Assembly: GCA_022785155.1 (NCBI GenBank)
Contig: JALFRH010000084.1
Coordinates: 1 to 45,255, forward strand
Reading direction: 5' to 3'
Length of the DNA stretch: 45,255 bases
Source of the DNA: Spirochaetales bacterium
GTDB taxonomy: Bacteria; Spirochaetota; Spirochaetia; Sphaerochaetales; Sphaerochaetaceae
Shown: one piece after another, positions 7,869 to 15,895 of the stretch
Numbering within the stretch: the stretch's first letter is position 1
Layout: the number at the start of each line of letters is the position of its first letter
The notes under the pieces: model-generated
Database searches by the model: none
The model's input: the letters and a program-made list of their open reading frames with translations, nothing else
Told to the model about the DNA's origin: nothing
Translations under genes and position numbers: made by a program

Positions 7869-8591
7869 TCATGAAGAAAGCCCACCGCTTTTTTCCAACA
7901 GCATCCTTTCCCTTTCCGTCAGGACATGCTTTTCAAAGAGATCCGGTCTTAGTCTCTTGGTGTCCAACAGGGCCTGGGTTTCACGCCATTCGTCTATGGC
8001 TCCGTGGTTTCCAGACAATAGTATCTCAGGAACCTTCTCCCCATTCCAATCCACAGGCTTTGTATACTGAGGATACTCCAAGAGTCCCTTTTCATGGCTT
8101 TCGTCCTCTGTGGCCCCTTCCCTTATGGTTCCCTTCAAAAGCCTTGAAATGGAATCTACGATGACCATGGCAGGTATCTCCCCACCTGTAAGGATGTAGT
8201 CTCCGATGCTGATCATCTCGTCCACATGGTCCTCGAATCTTCTGTCCACCCCCTCATAGTGACCTGAAACCAAAACCAAATCCGAAAGCGTGGAATACTC
8301 CCTTGCCTTCCTCTGGTCATAGACCTTTCCCTTGGGGGAAAGAAGGACAGTATGGGAAGAAGGGGAAAGGGAAGAAGAAAGGGCCTTCATCAAGGTGTCG
8401 AGACGAAGAATCATACCGCCCCCTCCCCCACAGGGAGAATCATCTATATGCCTGAATGATCCTCCTGCGTAATCTTTTATGTCCTTTATTTCCAGAGTCA
8501 ACAAGTCTCTATCCACCGCCCTTTTTATTACAGGAAAGGTCATAAGAGAGGAAAAAGACTGGGGGAACATGGTAAGTATTGTAATCTTCAT
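7869..8591 (-). CDS. trmD: tRNA (guanine37-N1)-methyltransferase TrmD
   Basis: Methylates N1 of G37 next to the anticodon of tRNAs that read CNN codons, using S-adenosylmethionine, and so prevents +1 frameshifting. The 240-residue protein shows the SPOUT trefoil-knot motifs: LLSPKGKVYDQ, LVSGHYEGVDRRF and ISIGDYILTGGE. The early FRHIDDSPCGGGGGM loop is characteristic. The ATG at 8591 begins the conserved MKITILTMFP strand; the longer frame upstream is not credible. It usually sits in an rpsP-rimM-trmD-rplS operon, but here none of those partners is adjacent and it stands alone, divergent from the aldose epimerase gene. Confidence 0.95.
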   Translation of the reverse strand: MKITILTMFPQSFSSLMTFPVIKRAVDRDLLTLEIKDIKDYAGGSFRHIDDSPCGGGGGMILRLDTLMKALSSSLSPSSHTVLLSPKGKVYDQRKAREYSTLSDLVLVSGHYEGVDRRFEDHVDEMISIGDYILTGGEIPAMVIVDSISRLLKGTIREGATEDESHEKGLLEYPQYTKPVDWNGEKVPEILLSGNHGAIDEWRETQALLDTKRLRPDLFEKHVLTERERMLLEKSGGLSS

Positions 8592-8660
8592 ACTCCAATT
8601 GTAGAAAATAGAGGAAATATTGTCATTTCCATAGCAGAAGAGAAGAAATACAATAATGCT

Positions 8661-9473
8661 ATGATTACTATCAAAAACAATGAATTGAAAGTGGAAATAA
8701 CAGAAGATGGAGCTGAACTGAGAAGCATCGTCTTCAAAGGAAAAGAGTATCTCTACCAAGGTGATTGCACTTGGAAAAGAAGAGCCCCCATCCTTTTTCC
8801 CTGGGCTGGAAGACTAAGAGACCTGGAATATACATATGACGGGGAAAAGTATCATATGGGGCAGCATGGCTTTGCAAGAGACATGAGATTCAGTGTAATA
8901 GAGAAGGAAGAGGACAGAGTCAACATGATGATTCAGTCCGATGCTTCCACCCTTGTAATCTATCCCCGTCCCTTTAAACTCTACATGGAGTATAAAGTCG
9001 AAGGAAACTCCTTAAGGATAAAGATGAGCGTCGAAAACCTTGGGGAGAAGGAAATGACCTATGGCATAGGAATACACCCAGGCTTCATAATAGAGGACAG
9101 AGACGCTTCCTTATATATCGAAGGAGGAAATGAGAATGCAATCATCCTTGATGCCAATGGAAAGAGAGTGAGGGAAGAGAACGTAAGGGAAAGACTTCCC
9201 CTCTCTTTCTTCTCCGACAACACAACCTTGATTGTCCCCGATGCAAAAGAAGTCATAGCAAAAGGAAAGGATAGAACAATAGTTTTGAATCTGGTTTCCT
9301 TTAAGAACCTGGTGGTGTGGAGAAGCGAAAATGATCCTTTCATCTGCCTTGAAGCTTGGGACAACCTACCGTCAAAAGAAGGCGAAGAGGAGAACTTCAA
9401 CACCAGAAGCAACGTTGTCAGGCAGAAGCCTATATCCACTCGTCAATTTGAGTCCATCTTCTCATTCTTATAA
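8661..9473 (+). CDS. Aldose 1-epimerase-like protein (LacX/galactose mutarotase fold)
   Basis: A 270-residue galactose mutarotase-fold protein, likely interconverting sugar anomers or binding a phosphosugar in the cytoplasm. Visible signatures are GQHGFARDM, which holds the conserved His, GIGIHPGF with the second His, and ICLEAWDNLP with the acidic residue. The length and motif spacing match the LacX-like short branch rather than GalM. It starts 69 bases from trmD in the opposite direction. Its last 31 bases overlap the histidine kinase gene tail to tail. Confidence 0.85.
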   Translation: MITIKNNELKVEITEDGAELRSIVFKGKEYLYQGDCTWKRRAPILFPWAGRLRDLEYTYDGEKYHMGQHGFARDMRFSVIEKEEDRVNMMIQSDASTLVIYPRPFKLYMEYKVEGNSLRIKMSVENLGEKEMTYGIGIHPGFIIEDRDASLYIEGGNENAIILDANGKRVREENVRERLPLSFFSDNTTLIVPDAKEVIAKGKDRTIVLNLVSFKNLVVWRSENDPFICLEAWDNLPSKEGEEENFNTRSNVVRQKPISTRQFESIFSFL

Positions 9474-10756
9474 TGGAGTGAGAAGATAGTATTGTTTTCC
9501 CTAGGAAGGGAAATATGGACCTTCGTCCCCCTTCCAGGAGTACTTTCAACGGCTATTTTTCCACCGCATATTCCTTCCACCTGCTCTCTTGCATAAGACA
9601 AGCCCACATGTAGTTTGTCTTTGCTCTCACCGGGGTCAGAAGTATCGAAACCTTCGCCATTATCTGTAATGACAATATGGTGGTCATTGATGTCGCTGTA
9701 TATGTCTATCCATATAGTACCACCATCTTCCTTTTGGCAGATTCCATGTCTCACGGCATTCTCAACCAAAGGCTGGAGAACAAGTGGGGGGATGAAAAAG
9801 CTATCATCACTGACATTCCAAACTACATTCAATACATCCCCGAAGCGTTCCTTCTCCAAATCAAGATACTTTTTTGTATGGGATATCTCTTCAGAAACAG
9901 AGAGAGGCTCCGATGATAGCACGGAGTTTATGTTCCATCTTAGATATGAAGCAAACTCATCTGTAATCTCAGCAGCCCTGTTGGGATTCTTATGGCAGAG
10001 GATGGAAATTGAATTCAAGACATTGTAAAGGAAATGGGGCTGGATCTGGCTTATCATAACCTTGTTCATATCTTCTCTCACCGACAATAGATGCTTCTCG
10101 ACAGAACTATCCATTTCTGTATTGACCATTGTGAATATTCCTACGATGCACAGGGAAATTGCAGGATAGACAAAGGGAAGATCGTACTTAAGGTCGAACA
10201 TTCTCACTACAGCAGACCATATTGGAAGGAAAATCCATAATAGGCAGTTCTTAAACCCCATTTTCTTCCTTTCTTTTATAAGCACCAATAAATCTGGTAG
10301 AAGAATCAACATAATTCCTATCTGGGAAAAAATATGATAGGGAGTGTAATAATAGCTTCCATCCTCATTTATGACAAAAAACAGGTGTGTAAAGAAACTG
10401 GATATCCAAAGGACATTGAATACCATGTTTACAATTATCGGAAAGTATTTAAATCGATTACTTTCCCTGATACCATAGTGCTCTTTCCAAAAGGCCCTAA
10501 GGTAGTAGTGATAGAGAGTGATCATCAAAAGGCAGAAGAAATATATCAGGACAAAGACCACCGCCATTTCCAAGAAACTGGATTTTCCTACGATGCACCA
10601 ATACACCCCATCAAAGAATAAGGTAAGGGCTTGGGTTACAACCAATGCAAAAAACACCTTATTTGACTTACGGCCTGTTCTTCTTCTATAGATTCCAATA
10701 GATAGAATCACCATTAAGATTACACAATAGAAGTTGATCCAGGCTTTAGGCGTCAT
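9443..10756 (-). CDS. LytS-type sensor histidine kinase (orphan)
   Basis: A 437-residue membrane sensor kinase. The first 215 residues contain about seven hydrophobic segments with no large extracellular domain, suggesting sensing within or at the membrane. The phosphoacceptor region is QIQPHFLYNVLNSIS with His241, of the His_kinase family found in LytS/YehU proteins. The ATPase domain shows LVENAVRHG (N box) and DNGEGFD (G1), ending in GRGTKVHISLP. GGAGAG precedes the ATG. No LytTR or other response regulator is in the window, so the partner must be encoded elsewhere. The 3' end overlaps the aldose epimerase gene by 31 bases. Confidence 0.9.
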   Translation of the reverse strand: MTPKAWINFYCVILMVILSIGIYRRRTGRKSNKVFFALVVTQALTLFFDGVYWCIVGKSSFLEMAVVFVLIYFFCLLMITLYHYYLRAFWKEHYGIRESNRFKYFPIIVNMVFNVLWISSFFTHLFFVINEDGSYYYTPYHIFSQIGIMLILLPDLLVLIKERKKMGFKNCLLWIFLPIWSAVVRMFDLKYDLPFVYPAISLCIVGIFTMVNTEMDSSVEKHLLSVREDMNKVMISQIQPHFLYNVLNSISILCHKNPNRAAEITDEFASYLRWNINSVLSSEPLSVSEEISHTKKYLDLEKERFGDVLNVVWNVSDDSFFIPPLVLQPLVENAVRHGICQKEDGGTIWIDIYSDINDHHIVITDNGEGFDTSDPGESKDKLHVGLSYAREQVEGICGGKIAVESTPGRGTKVHISLPRENNTIFSLHYKNEKMDSN

Positions 10757-10848
10757 CTAAACTCTCCATCCACATTCTAGCCATATAATACTGGTTATTC
10801 CACTTTTTTATCATTCCATGAATAAACATTGGGGGCTTTTTGTCTTGA

Positions 10849-10864
10849 ATCACAAATCTGTGAT
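10849..10864. promoter_or_regulatory. Inverted repeat in the divergent kinase/pdxY promoter region
   Basis: ATCACA and TGTGAT are perfect inverted halves spaced by AATC, next to TATATA at 10864-10869, a likely -10 element for pdxY. The site resembles a small operator. The pdxY start would then lie only about 10 bases from the -10 element. Confidence 0.35.
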
Positions 10865-10879
10865 ATATAGAATCAGAGT

Positions 10880-11746
10880 GTGAAAAAAACCGTTACGATC
10901 CAAGATATTTCATGCATAGGCAAATGCTCCATAACTGTGGCTCTTCCTATTTTAAGTGCCATGGGAATAGACACAGCCGTTCTTCCCACTACACTGCTCA
11001 GCACCCACTCTGGATTTCCCGGTTTCTATTCCCGTGATCTGTCTTCAGACTTTTTCCCAATAATAAACCACTGGAAAGAAAGAGGCGTTTCCTTCGATTC
11101 CATATATACAGGATATCTTGGCTCCAAAATCCATGTAGACTATGTAAAAGAGTTCATCAAAGAGTTCAAAAAAGACGATACCCTCCTTATTGTGGACCCT
11201 GCCATGGCCGATGACGGTAGAATGTACAGCGGCATCGATCCTTCCTTTTCTTTCCACATAAGAAAGCTGGCGGAAGAAGCCGATGTAATTCTTCCCAATA
11301 TGACGGAAGCTTCTTTCCTACTAGGAAGAAATCTAATTGATAAAGAATATGGGGAAGAAGACATCGTTTCCATACTTAAAGATCTGGCAAAACTAGGCTC
11401 AAAGAAGGTGGTCCTCAAGGGTGTTTCTTTTACAAAAGACCAAAAACACCTGGGTGACATCGAAGGAAAAATAGGTAACGCCACCTACGATGGAAATACG
11501 GAGAGAATCTCATGGCACTTCCATGAAAGGATAAACCAGGCCTTCTGTGGAGCTGGGGATGTATTCGCTTCCTCCTTTACCGGAGCTCTGATGAGAGGCT
11601 TTCAGATTGAAGAAGCAGTATCCATCTCCGGAGACTTTGTGCTCCAGGCAATAAAGAGAACCATGGAGGAAAAAGATTACACAACCCTTTATATTGACTT
11701 TGAAAAGGCTCTCCCTTGGCTAATGGAAAGAATCGGAATCATATGA
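10880..11746 (+). CDS. pdxY: Pyridoxamine/pyridoxal kinase
   Basis: Phosphorylates pyridoxal or pyridoxamine at the 5' hydroxyl with ATP in vitamin B6 salvage. The 288-residue length matches PdxY. Visible features are the N-terminal IQDISCIGKCS strand, STHSGFPGF (substrate side), LIVDPAMADDG, and the ribokinase-type signature GAGDVFASSFTGAL with the catalytic Asp. The start is GTG with no good ribosome-binding site. The stop overlaps the next start (ATGA at 11743-11746), so the flavoprotein gene is translationally coupled to it. Confidence 0.9.
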   Translation: MKKTVTIQDISCIGKCSITVALPILSAMGIDTAVLPTTLLSTHSGFPGFYSRDLSSDFFPIINHWKERGVSFDSIYTGYLGSKIHVDYVKEFIKEFKKDDTLLIVDPAMADDGRMYSGIDPSFSFHIRKLAEEADVILPNMTEASFLLGRNLIDKEYGEEDIVSILKDLAKLGSKKVVLKGVSFTKDQKHLGDIEGKIGNATYDGNTERISWHFHERINQAFCGAGDVFASSFTGALMRGFQIEEAVSISGDFVLQAIKRTMEEKDYTTLYIDFEKALPWLMERIGII

Positions 11747-12879
11747 GAAGAAAGATTATCATAATCGGCGGCGGAGCTTCAGGCTTATTTCTCTCTTCCC
11801 TTCTCCCATCTGCCCTTCTACTGGAAAAGAATAAGGAAGTTGGAAGAAAACTTCTTATTACCGGAGGAGGAAAGTGCAATCTTACCCACAATGAAGAAAT
11901 AAGGGATTTGGTATGCCGCTACTATGACAAGAAGAGATTTGTCTCCCCTTCCCTTTATTCCTTCGGACCAGAGAGAATAAGGGAATACTTCGCTTCCCTT
12001 TGTCTGGAAACTTATATTAGGGATGACGGAAAAGTCTTCCCTGTTTCTGAAAATAGTAGGGATGTAGTGACAGCCTTGTCCAAAGGTGATGTAAGCCTTG
12101 ACACCAATGTACTGGATATAGAAAGAATAGATGACTATTTTTTGCTCACTACCAATAAAGGAAAGATAGAAACAGAGAAGCTCATAATTGCCACAGGAGG
12201 CGTTTCCTTTCCTCAAACAGGATCAGACGGAAAGGTCTTTCCCCTTATATCGAAACTAGGCCATAGAATAATCCCGGCTCGTCCCGCTCTCTGTGGATTG
12301 AGGACAAGGGAAGACCTGGGGAGGCTGGAAGGTATTACAGTGGAGAAGGTCCTTTTGAAATACAAAAAGACAAAAAGAGAGGGCTCCCTTCTCTTTACAC
12401 ATAATGGAATATCGGGGCCGGAGATATTGAATCTCTCCAGAGACATAGAAAATGAAGACACTTTGGAAATATCCCTTTCATCCTTTCCTCCCCAAGACAT
12501 ATTCAACCTTAAGGGAAATATGAAGGCCATAAAGGCTCTTCATGAAGAGACAGCCCTTCCTTTGAGACTTTTGGAAGAGAGGTTAAGCTGGAAAGATAAG
12601 AAAATTGGAGAACTCACCAAAAAGGACAGCGAAGAGTATAGGGACAAAATCCATCTATGGAGGCCACAGGTGACTACAAAGGGGATGATGAATTCTTCAA
12701 TGGTCACAAGAGGCGGCGTAGATACTGAAGAAGTTGATCCGAAGACTTTCAAATCAAAGCTGGTTCCAAATCTCTGGATCATAGGAGAAGCCTTGGATGT
12801 AGACGGAGAGTGTGGTGGATATAACCTGACCTTCGCTTTTGCCTCCGCCTACAGCGCCTATCTTTCCCTATTGAAGTAG
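11743..12879 (+). CDS. HI0933-family NAD(P)/FAD-dependent flavoprotein (YhiN-like)
   Basis: A 378-residue FAD-binding protein of the HI0933/YhiN family, whose members carry a two-dinucleotide-binding-domain fold; the physiological reaction is not known. Evidence is the N-terminal GGGASG dinucleotide-binding loop, GRKLLITGGGKCNLTH, the middle FTHNGISGP and the C-terminal IGEALDVDGECGGYNLTFAF, all diagnostic. The start overlaps the pdxY stop codon by four bases. It ends three bases before the convergent 2H phosphoesterase gene, with no terminator between. Confidence 0.9.
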   Translation: MRRKIIIIGGGASGLFLSSLLPSALLLEKNKEVGRKLLITGGGKCNLTHNEEIRDLVCRYYDKKRFVSPSLYSFGPERIREYFASLCLETYIRDDGKVFPVSENSRDVVTALSKGDVSLDTNVLDIERIDDYFLLTTNKGKIETEKLIIATGGVSFPQTGSDGKVFPLISKLGHRIIPARPALCGLRTREDLGRLEGITVEKVLLKYKKTKREGSLLFTHNGISGPEILNLSRDIENEDTLEISLSSFPPQDIFNLKGNMKAIKALHEETALPLRLLEERLSWKDKKIGELTKKDSEEYRDKIHLWRPQVTTKGMMNSSMVTRGGVDTEEVDPKTFKSKLVPNLWIIGEALDVDGECGGYNLTFAFASAYSAYLSLLK

Positions 12880-12882
12880 GTC

Positions 12883-13428
12883 TTACATTCCGATTTTGAT
12901 GATATCTTCCTCCCTCAGGCGCCACAATCTCCCTTCCCTATGAAAAAGGGCGACACTATCCACTGTAAAGTTGGAAGAAAAACCATGGGAAGAAAGCTTA
13001 TCCAGCATAAAAGAAAAGCTTTCAGGAGGAATATCTCTATTGGCCACCGTAAAGTGAGGAATAAGCTTCTTTCCATCCACCTTCACACTCTCCCCCATTG
13101 CCCTAAGGCCCTTTGCCAGCACTTGAGATAGGTTATCCCAATCTTCGGAAGGTAGGACTCTGAGAAATATTGTCCTATTTCCAAAACTACCATACCCATC
13201 GACCTTTCCAACAAAGGGAGTGAGCAGGGGAAGAATTCCATTTATTATGTCTCTTATTTCTTCTGTGCTTTTCTTTGAGGAAAAGGGAGGGATCAGAGTT
13301 ACATGAATGGGAGTGGAGTGGCCGCTTCTGCACCCATATTTCTCACTCCACTTTCTGTCACTTTCCACAATCCTCTCTATTTCCAAGGAAGGTAATACTC
13401 CAATAAAATGGGTTTTGTCATCAATCAT
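12883..13428 (-). CDS. 2'-5' RNA ligase family (2H phosphoesterase) protein
   Basis: A 181-residue protein with the two H-x-T-type motifs of the 2H superfamily: PIHVTLIPPF near residue 42 and LIPHFTVANRD near residue 125. Such enzymes act on 2',3'-cyclic phosphate or 2'-5' linkages in RNA, or on related small cyclic nucleotides. Both motifs are intact. It starts three bases after the DUF1836 regulator gene stops, so the two are co-transcribed, which ties an RNA-end enzyme to a regulator of a membrane protein. Confidence 0.8.
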   Translation of the reverse strand: MIDDKTHFIGVLPSLEIERIVESDRKWSEKYGCRSGHSTPIHVTLIPPFSSKKSTEEIRDIINGILPLLTPFVGKVDGYGSFGNRTIFLRVLPSEDWDNLSQVLAKGLRAMGESVKVDGKKLIPHFTVANRDIPPESFSFMLDKLSSHGFSSNFTVDSVALFHREGRLWRLREEDIIKIGM

Positions 13429-13431
13429 CGC

Positions 13432-13944
13432 CTACCCTCTTCTCAATAGATTGAAAGCCAATTCAAGGTATATTCTATGGGATACCGTAACAAGGATATT
13501 TCTCAACAGTTCCTTTTCCATGCTTCCCGTCTCGTTTATGGTGGAAGGCCTTTCACCTAGAGAGAAAACATATTTAAGGACAGAAGAGAACTCTGTCCTG
13601 AAATATTCATAAGCCTCTTCAACTCTGAAATTCTTTTTCTGAAGAGTCAACAAAACTTGAATGTCATCAAGGCTGACTACGTTCTTTGCAACTGCAATGA
13701 ACAACAGGTAGGCGATGCTCTCCCTTGAGTACTGTTTTTTTATGGGATTGGGAATGAGCTTTTTCTTTACATAATTGCTGATCATGCTCTCAGTAATTGA
13801 GATTCCGTAAATGTCTTCAAAGAGTCTATTGATGTAAGTTGCACACTGATTAAGGTATAACCCCACATCAGGTATCTCCTTGAAAGAAGGAAGGGAATAG
13901 GAAGAGAGGGCTGTGAGAGCTTTTTCATCTATTTTCAAGTTCAT
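13432..13944 (-). CDS. DUF1836 family protein, probable MerR-like regulator
   Basis: A 170-residue DUF1836 protein, recognised from LPSFKEIPDVGLYLNQCATYI, ITESMISNYVKKKLIPNPIKKQYSRE and IAYLLFIAVAKNVVSLDDI. The SMISNYVKK...KKxYxR segment looks like a winged-helix of MerR type, so a DNA-binding role is inferred. It is divergent from a hemolysin III-type gene; a pair of long inverted sites lies between them and is the likely target. TTTGGAG precedes the ATG. The downstream gene is a 2H phosphoesterase. Confidence 0.85.
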   Translation of the reverse strand: MNLKIDEKALTALSSYSLPSFKEIPDVGLYLNQCATYINRLFEDIYGISITESMISNYVKKKLIPNPIKKQYSRESIAYLLFIAVAKNVVSLDDIQVLLTLQKKNFRVEEAYEYFRTEFSSVLKYVFSLGERPSTINETGSMEKELLRNILVTVSHRIYLELAFNLLRRG

Positions 13945-13966
13945 TGCGTTTCTCCAAAATCTTTTT

Positions 13967-14070
13967 ATCGGTTTTTAAAAAACTCTTGACAAGTATCACA
14001 AATACTCCTAGAACTATATACAAGTTTTTAAAAAACCGATTACAGGTTTGTTATATCAGTAAATCGGTTT
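13967..14070. promoter_or_regulatory. Paired inverted operators in the divergent DUF1836/hemolysin III promoter
   Basis: Two 18-bp sites face each other: ATCGGTTTTTAAAAAACT at 13967-13984 and AGTTTTTAAAAAACCGAT at 14023-14040. They match at 17 of 18 positions as inverted copies, with centres 56 bp apart. Each is itself largely palindromic (GTTTTTAAAAAAC). A third partial copy, ATCGGTTT, lies at 14063-14070. Between the two sites are TTGACA at 13986-13991 (plus strand) and a possible minus-strand promoter. The divergent DUF1836 protein is the natural candidate binder. Confidence 0.7.
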
Positions 14071-14090
14071 GTCTGCAAGGAGAAAAGGTT

Positions 14091-14780
14091 ATGACAGTAA
14101 ACATCATGCTTCCCAGAACAAGAGAAATACCATCATTCAGGGCAAAAGATCCAATGAGTGCCCTTACTCATTTCATTGCCTTCATCCTGTGTATTGTCGC
14201 TTCTCCATTTTTGATGATGAAGGGTGCTTCGGATAATCGCTCGTCATTGGAACTCTTCTCCCTCTCCATATTCGCCCTCAGTACAATTTTTCTCTATGGA
14301 GCTTCATCCTGCTACCATGGTTTCAATATAGGTGTAAAAAGAAACAAAATATTGAGAAAGATAGACCATGCAATGATCGGAATACTTGTTGCAGGAACAT
14401 ACACTCCCCTTTGTATCATTTCCCTCAGAAATGTAGGGGGCATGAAGCTTATGGGTTTTGTTTGGATTCTAGCTATATCAGCCTTGGTCTTGAAGCTTTT
14501 CTGGATCAACTGCCCCAAGTGGGTTTCCTCAGTGCTCTATCTACTGATGGGATGGGCATGTGCTCCTTCTTTGGGTAGTATCTACAGGACTCTTCCTTCA
14601 ATGGGATTTGTACTTCTGGTATTAGGTGGAGCAGCATATACAGTGGGGGCCCTTATATATGCATTGAAGATTCCAATGTTTGAAAAGAATAAATACTTCA
14701 AGAGCCATGAGATATTCCATCTCTTTATTATGGCTGGGACCCTCTTCCACTATCTAATGATCTATAACTATTGTGCTTAA
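14091..14780 (+). CDS. Hemolysin III family membrane protein (YqfA/TrhA-like)
   Basis: A 229-residue integral membrane protein with about seven transmembrane helices, of the PAQR/hemolysin III superfamily; B. cereus hemolysin III is the namesake, but most members are thought to affect membrane lipid homeostasis. The three conserved metal-ligand regions are present: SSCYHGF, KIDHAMIGILVAGTYTP and SHEIFHLFIMAGTLFHY. I use the ATG at 14091, after AAGGAGA; the frame is open 147 bases further upstream, but that part covers the operators. Likely controlled by the divergent DUF1836 protein. Confidence 0.85.
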   Translation: MTVNIMLPRTREIPSFRAKDPMSALTHFIAFILCIVASPFLMMKGASDNRSSLELFSLSIFALSTIFLYGASSCYHGFNIGVKRNKILRKIDHAMIGILVAGTYTPLCIISLRNVGGMKLMGFVWILAISALVLKLFWINCPKWVSSVLYLLMGWACAPSLGSIYRTLPSMGFVLLVLGGAAYTVGALIYALKIPMFEKNKYFKSHEIFHLFIMAGTLFHYLMIYNYCA

Positions 14781-14787
14781 CAAAAAT

Positions 14788-14819
14788 AAGAATACCTAGG
14801 GAGACCTGGGTATTCTTTT
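14788..14819 (+). terminator. Intrinsic terminator of the hemolysin III-type gene
   Basis: AAGAATACCTAGG / CCTGGGTATTCTT form a long stem (one T-G pair) around GAGA, followed by TT. It lies eight bases after the stop codon. The next 110 bases show no further gene. Confidence 0.85.
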
Positions 14820-14930
14820 CATATGATAATGATAAGGAGATGAAATCACCTCTTCTTTGGACAGAGGGTAAGATATAAAACGGTTGGTAATATCTATTTC
14901 CTTCGATACTCTCCAGTATATTCTTGCTTT

Positions 14931-15134
14931 TTATACCAACCCAGAAGTCTTTAATTGTTCCAATGTCTCTTTGGAGACGCCTAAAGCATCAGCAGCTTCA
15001 TCGAAGGAGCAGTTGGCCTCTTTCCCTAGGGCCATGTTGACTACATGGGAGAAGTTCTCCTTGTTGTCAAGAAGCCTGTACTGGACGTTGTTGAATACCT
15101 TGTAGATATTCTTATCATTTTTGGGGTTCGTCAT
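14931..15134 (-). CDS. Small HTH-like hypothetical protein (67 aa)
   Basis: A 67-residue protein with a perfect AAGGAGA before its ATG. The C-terminal half (SFDEAADALGVSKETLEQLK) has the spacing of a helix-turn-helix (AADALGVS..T), so DNA binding is plausible, but the family is not recognised. An inverted repeat lies in its promoter, which suggests autoregulation. It is monocistronic, in the gap between the hemolysin III-type and GH2-like genes. Confidence 0.6.
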   Translation of the reverse strand: MTNPKNDKNIYKVFNNVQYRLLDNKENFSHVVNMALGKEANCSFDEAADALGVSKETLEQLKTSGLV

Positions 15135-15159
15135 TTCTCCTTATATATAGAACAGAAAA

Positions 15160-15176
15160 ATGACGAAAAACGTCAT
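15160..15176. promoter_or_regulatory. Inverted repeat upstream of the 67-aa HTH-like gene
   Basis: ATGACG and CGTCAT are perfect inverted halves spaced by five A's, about 26-42 bases upstream of the small gene's start codon, with TATATA between the site and the start. The position fits an operator overlapping the core promoter. Confidence 0.5.
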
Positions 15177-15231
15177 ACTTTTTGGTTATTTTCTGACAAA
15201 AAAGTGTAATCAGGACTAAAAAAGAGTCTTT

Positions 15232-15894
15232 CTATAGATTAAACCCCTTGCCATCAAATAATGCAACCACACCTTTTTCCTCTTCGCTCTTCTCTCTTTT
15301 GAGAGTGACATCGAAGACTTTGGGACAGAAATAATCCATTTCGAAGACACCCATAGTGGCTCTGGTTTTGTCCAGAGAATAGAGGATTGAGTTCAGTTTT
15401 CTCATATCTTCTTCTTTTTCTCCCTCTATTCTATATCCCCAGAAGAATACGGAAGGGTGGGAAGAGAGCTGACATATCTCCTCCTCTGTAGGGACATGAC
15501 CAAAGGGGAAGATGAAGGAAACCACAATGCCCTCTTCATCGCAGGAATCCAAAAGAGACAAGTCATCTGTGACAAGGGAATTATTGCCATCAAGAGGATA
15601 TCTCCTGCCATTAAGGAAGAAGCCTCTCTTTTCATCCAGCCCAAGGGATCTCAAACCTATTCTATATTCCTTATCTTCCACAAAGTATGAATAGAGATAG
15701 GGAGCCATTCCCTCCCATAGCTTTATTTCAAGAATAAAATAGTCTTCCCTTACGCCTTCCTCCTTTAGATGGACTACTCTTTCTTCTCCAAGGAAAGAGG
15801 TCTTCACCTCTCCTTCTCCAAAGAGGAAGACAGCAAGACTGGCTATTCCAGATTCCAAATCCACTTGAGAAAAAAACTTTACATTCTTTACCAT
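15232..15894 (-). CDS. Miniature glycoside hydrolase family 2-like protein
   Basis: A 220-residue protein that reads like a shrunken GH2 beta-glycosidase. IKLWEGMAPYLYS (57-69) matches the end of the GH2 immunoglobulin-like domain; GFFLNGRRYPLDG (91-103) matches the start of the TIM barrel; LDSCDEEGIVV (115-125) matches the LCDExGI strand; HPSVFFWGYRIE (146-157) matches the HPSvilWSlgNE strand with the acid/base Glu kept as E157 although the preceding Asn is Ile; LDKTR (174-178) matches LDptR. The sugar-binding jelly roll, the R-xx-HYP segment and the second catalytic Glu region are missing (GH2 enzymes are usually 600-1000 residues). AAGGAGGAG overlaps the stop of the upstream ProX-like gene, so the two form an operon. 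Enzymatic activity is doubtful. Confidence 0.55.
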   Translation of the reverse strand: MVKNVKFFSQVDLESGIASLAVFLFGEGEVKTSFLGEERVVHLKEEGVREDYFILEIKLWEGMAPYLYSYFVEDKEYRIGLRSLGLDEKRGFFLNGRRYPLDGNNSLVTDDLSLLDSCDEEGIVVSFIFPFGHVPTEEEICQLSSHPSVFFWGYRIEGEKEEDMRKLNSILYSLDKTRATMGVFEMDYFCPKVFDVTLKREKSEEEKGVVALFDGKGFNL

Positions 15895-15895
15895 T

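Noticed and set aside
8592..8759. 56-residue N-terminal extension of TrmD
   Set aside because: It would run into the divergent aldose epimerase gene, and the family begins with the MKI...TMFP strand.
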